This document shows, in pieces, positions 62,946 through 64,000 of a stretch of 64,000 nucleotides of DNA. Within the stretch, counting starts at the first letter, position 1; the number at the start of each line of letters is the position of its first letter. Below the pieces are notes generated by a model. It saw nothing but the letters and a program-made list of their open reading frames with translations, did not search any database and was not told where the DNA came from. The stretch spans positions 50,887-114,886 of the forward strand of contig NZ_CAKZNK010000051.1 of the NCBI RefSeq assembly GCF_937129525.1. The letters run 5' to 3'. The position numbers were made by a program, and so were the translations under genes. The stretch comes from an uncultured Chloroflexus sp. (GTDB taxonomy: Bacteria > Chloroflexota > Chloroflexia > Chloroflexales > Chloroflexaceae).

Positions 62946-64000
62946 ATGGCATCTCAAATCCGGCAGCCGCTACTTAATCCGATCCTGGTACGCGAAGCGC
63001 GCACACGCATGCGAGGATTTCGGCCATATCTGATCCTGACCATCTTCTTACTGTTGCTTATTGCGAGCGCATTCGGTATTTACCAGTATATGGTTTTGCA
63101 GGCTCGCACTGGCATGGTCGTGCTCAGTTCGCACATCGGCCAGGCATTGTTTCGAGGGCTGGCATTCACTGAAATGTTTTTCATCGTGCTGGTAGCGCCC
63201 GTACTGACAAGCGGCGCAATCAGTAGCGAACGCGAACGGCTGACCTACGATATGTTGCTGGCCACGCCATTGCGGCCCGGACAAATGCTGACAGGGAAAC
63301 TGATCGGCGCGCTGAGCTATCTCTTGCTCCTGATTATAGCTTCGATCCCGGTATTCAGCACTGTACTGATCTTCGGCGGCGTCGAACTGCGCATTCTGGT
63401 GTGGGTCATTTTGCTCTTGGGTAGCGCAGCGCTCTTCTTTGGCACCATTGGTTTGTTTTGTTCAACGTTGTTCAGACGCACGACGGCGGCAACGATTGCG
63501 AGCTACACGATTGTATTGCTACTCTGCGGCGTGCCATTACTGGTTGCTTCGATCTGGCCGCAATTTAGCAATCCGATGGGGCAAAATCCTCCGCCATGGC
63601 TGTTATACCTCAATCCATTTAGCGCAATTGTGGCAGTCACTACGGTTACGCCAACCACCTTTCAGCCTGACTTGATTTTTTTCGGTGTCAGTGATCCCTT
63701 CATGACCGTACCTTTCCTGTCACAATTCAATGTTGGTATTGTGCGTTATGCGCCCGAAGGTCCGGTCTTGATGCCGGTTTACCGGGCAACTCTGCTGGGG
63801 TACTGTCTGTTGACCTTTGTCTTGCTCTGGATCAGTTCACATTTCGCGCTGCCGGCGCGGCGCTGGTGGCCGCGCTGGAGCGATCTGGGGTTTGCAGTGG
63901 TAGTGGGGGCGATAGCTCTGGTCGTCTGGATGCAGATCGAATGGTGGTGGATTGTGCCGCCGGTTGATCCCTGGCTGATGCCGGCCCAACCGATGCCGAT
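62946..64000 (+). CDS. ABC-2 type permease (partial, C-terminus beyond window)
   Basis: At least 351 codons, open to the right edge. ABC-2 permease signature: NPILVREARTRMRGFRPYLILTIFLLLL, then SSERERLTYDMLLATPLRPGQMLTGKLIGALSYLLLL, the coupling region that faces the ATPase. About six membrane helices are visible (~27-48, ~75-95, ~115-140, ~145-165, ~175-195, ~270-290). AGGAG precedes the ATG. Partner of the ATPase gene upstream; a second permease or accessory gene may follow outside the window. Confidence 0.88.
   Translation, partial: MASQIRQPLLNPILVREARTRMRGFRPYLILTIFLLLLIASAFGIYQYMVLQARTGMVVLSSHIGQALFRGLAFTEMFFIVLVAPVLTSGAISSERERLTYDMLLATPLRPGQMLTGKLIGALSYLLLLIIASIPVFSTVLIFGGVELRILVWVILLLGSAALFFGTIGLFCSTLFRRTTAATIASYTIVLLLCGVPLLVASIWPQFSNPMGQNPPPWLLYLNPFSAIVAVTTVTPTTFQPDLIFFGVSDPFMTVPFLSQFNVGIVRYAPEGPVLMPVYRATLLGYCLLTFVLLWISSHFALPARRWWPRWSDLGFAVVVGAIALVVWMQIEWWWIVPPVDPWLMPAQPMP

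Noticed and set aside
1..64000. tRNA or rRNA genes in the gaps
   Set aside because: I looked for T-loop-like GGTTCRANNC motifs with paired acceptor stems in the larger intergenic regions and found none.

Overview
The window is a gene-dense chromosomal segment of moderate-to-high GC content. It most resembles a filamentous anoxygenic phototroph of the Chloroflexota (Chloroflexus or a close relative). This is inferred from gene content: an isopentenyl phosphate kinase, an oxidative pentose phosphate set gnd-zwf-opcA, a reduced Tad-type locus, LCP proteins, a PASTA kinase, and no LPS or outer-membrane genes. No sequence comparison was possible. I see no prophage, transposase, integrase, rRNA or tRNA. 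The segment looks like vertically inherited core genome with a few decayed genes.

Layout. 1-2065: minus-strand prfA (cut by the window edge), rpsU with a long leader, and an ArsR-type regulator. 2531-8685: a minus-strand maltodextrin operon in the order marR-like, malE, malF, malG, GH13 amylase, with a near-consensus promoter and a strong hairpin between malE and malF. 8766-18314: a PucR regulator, an LCP protein, gnd-zwf-opcA (with a decayed duplicate of the opcA 5' end), a small membrane protein, a GNAT remnant and an AidB-like acyl-CoA dehydrogenase. 18384-24806: secA with its terminator, then a histidine kinase overlapping a REC-REC-PAS-GAF-HD-GYP response regulator. 24988-27917: a BNR-repeat protein facing an unusual two-gene unit (unknown protein plus McrB-like AAA ATPase). 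28103-31372: dnaX, ybaB, recR and a Roadblock protein.

31435-36082: a secreted amylase lipoprotein coupled to a HipA-like kinase and a DUF3037 protein, then a uracil-DNA glycosylase and an alpha/beta hydrolase. 36234-42457: a plus-strand Tad/Flp-like run (cpaB, cpaE, cpaF, tadB, tadC) ending in a DUF192 gene. 42450-44654: a possible epimerase remnant and a multi-spanning glycosyltransferase-like protein. 44724-47444: UbiA-type prenyltransferase, isopentenyl phosphate kinase and a SpoIIM-like protein in one minus-strand operon. 47826-51548: rdgB, an MBL-fold hydrolase, ilvE, an orphan LolD-type ATPase and a 65-residue protein. 51628-59077: PASTA kinase, RNase H-like exonuclease, nucleoside hydrolase, murJ, a second LCP gene, a pair of 37-nt direct repeats, and birA. 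59239-64000: a small membrane peptide, a large membrane-anchored extracytoplasmic protein and an ABC-2 transporter cut by the window edge, which together resemble GldA/F/G-type systems.

Functional themes. Alpha-glucan use links the secreted amylase, MalEFG and the cytoplasmic amylase. The envelope theme links LCP, MurJ, PASTA kinase, SecA, prenyl-lipid synthesis and the glycosyltransferase. The surface or motility theme links the Tad machinery and the GldG-like ABC locus. The least explained parts are the AAA ATPase pair, the HipA-like/DUF3037 pair, the 37-nt repeat pair, the rpsU leader and the enlarged MalG.
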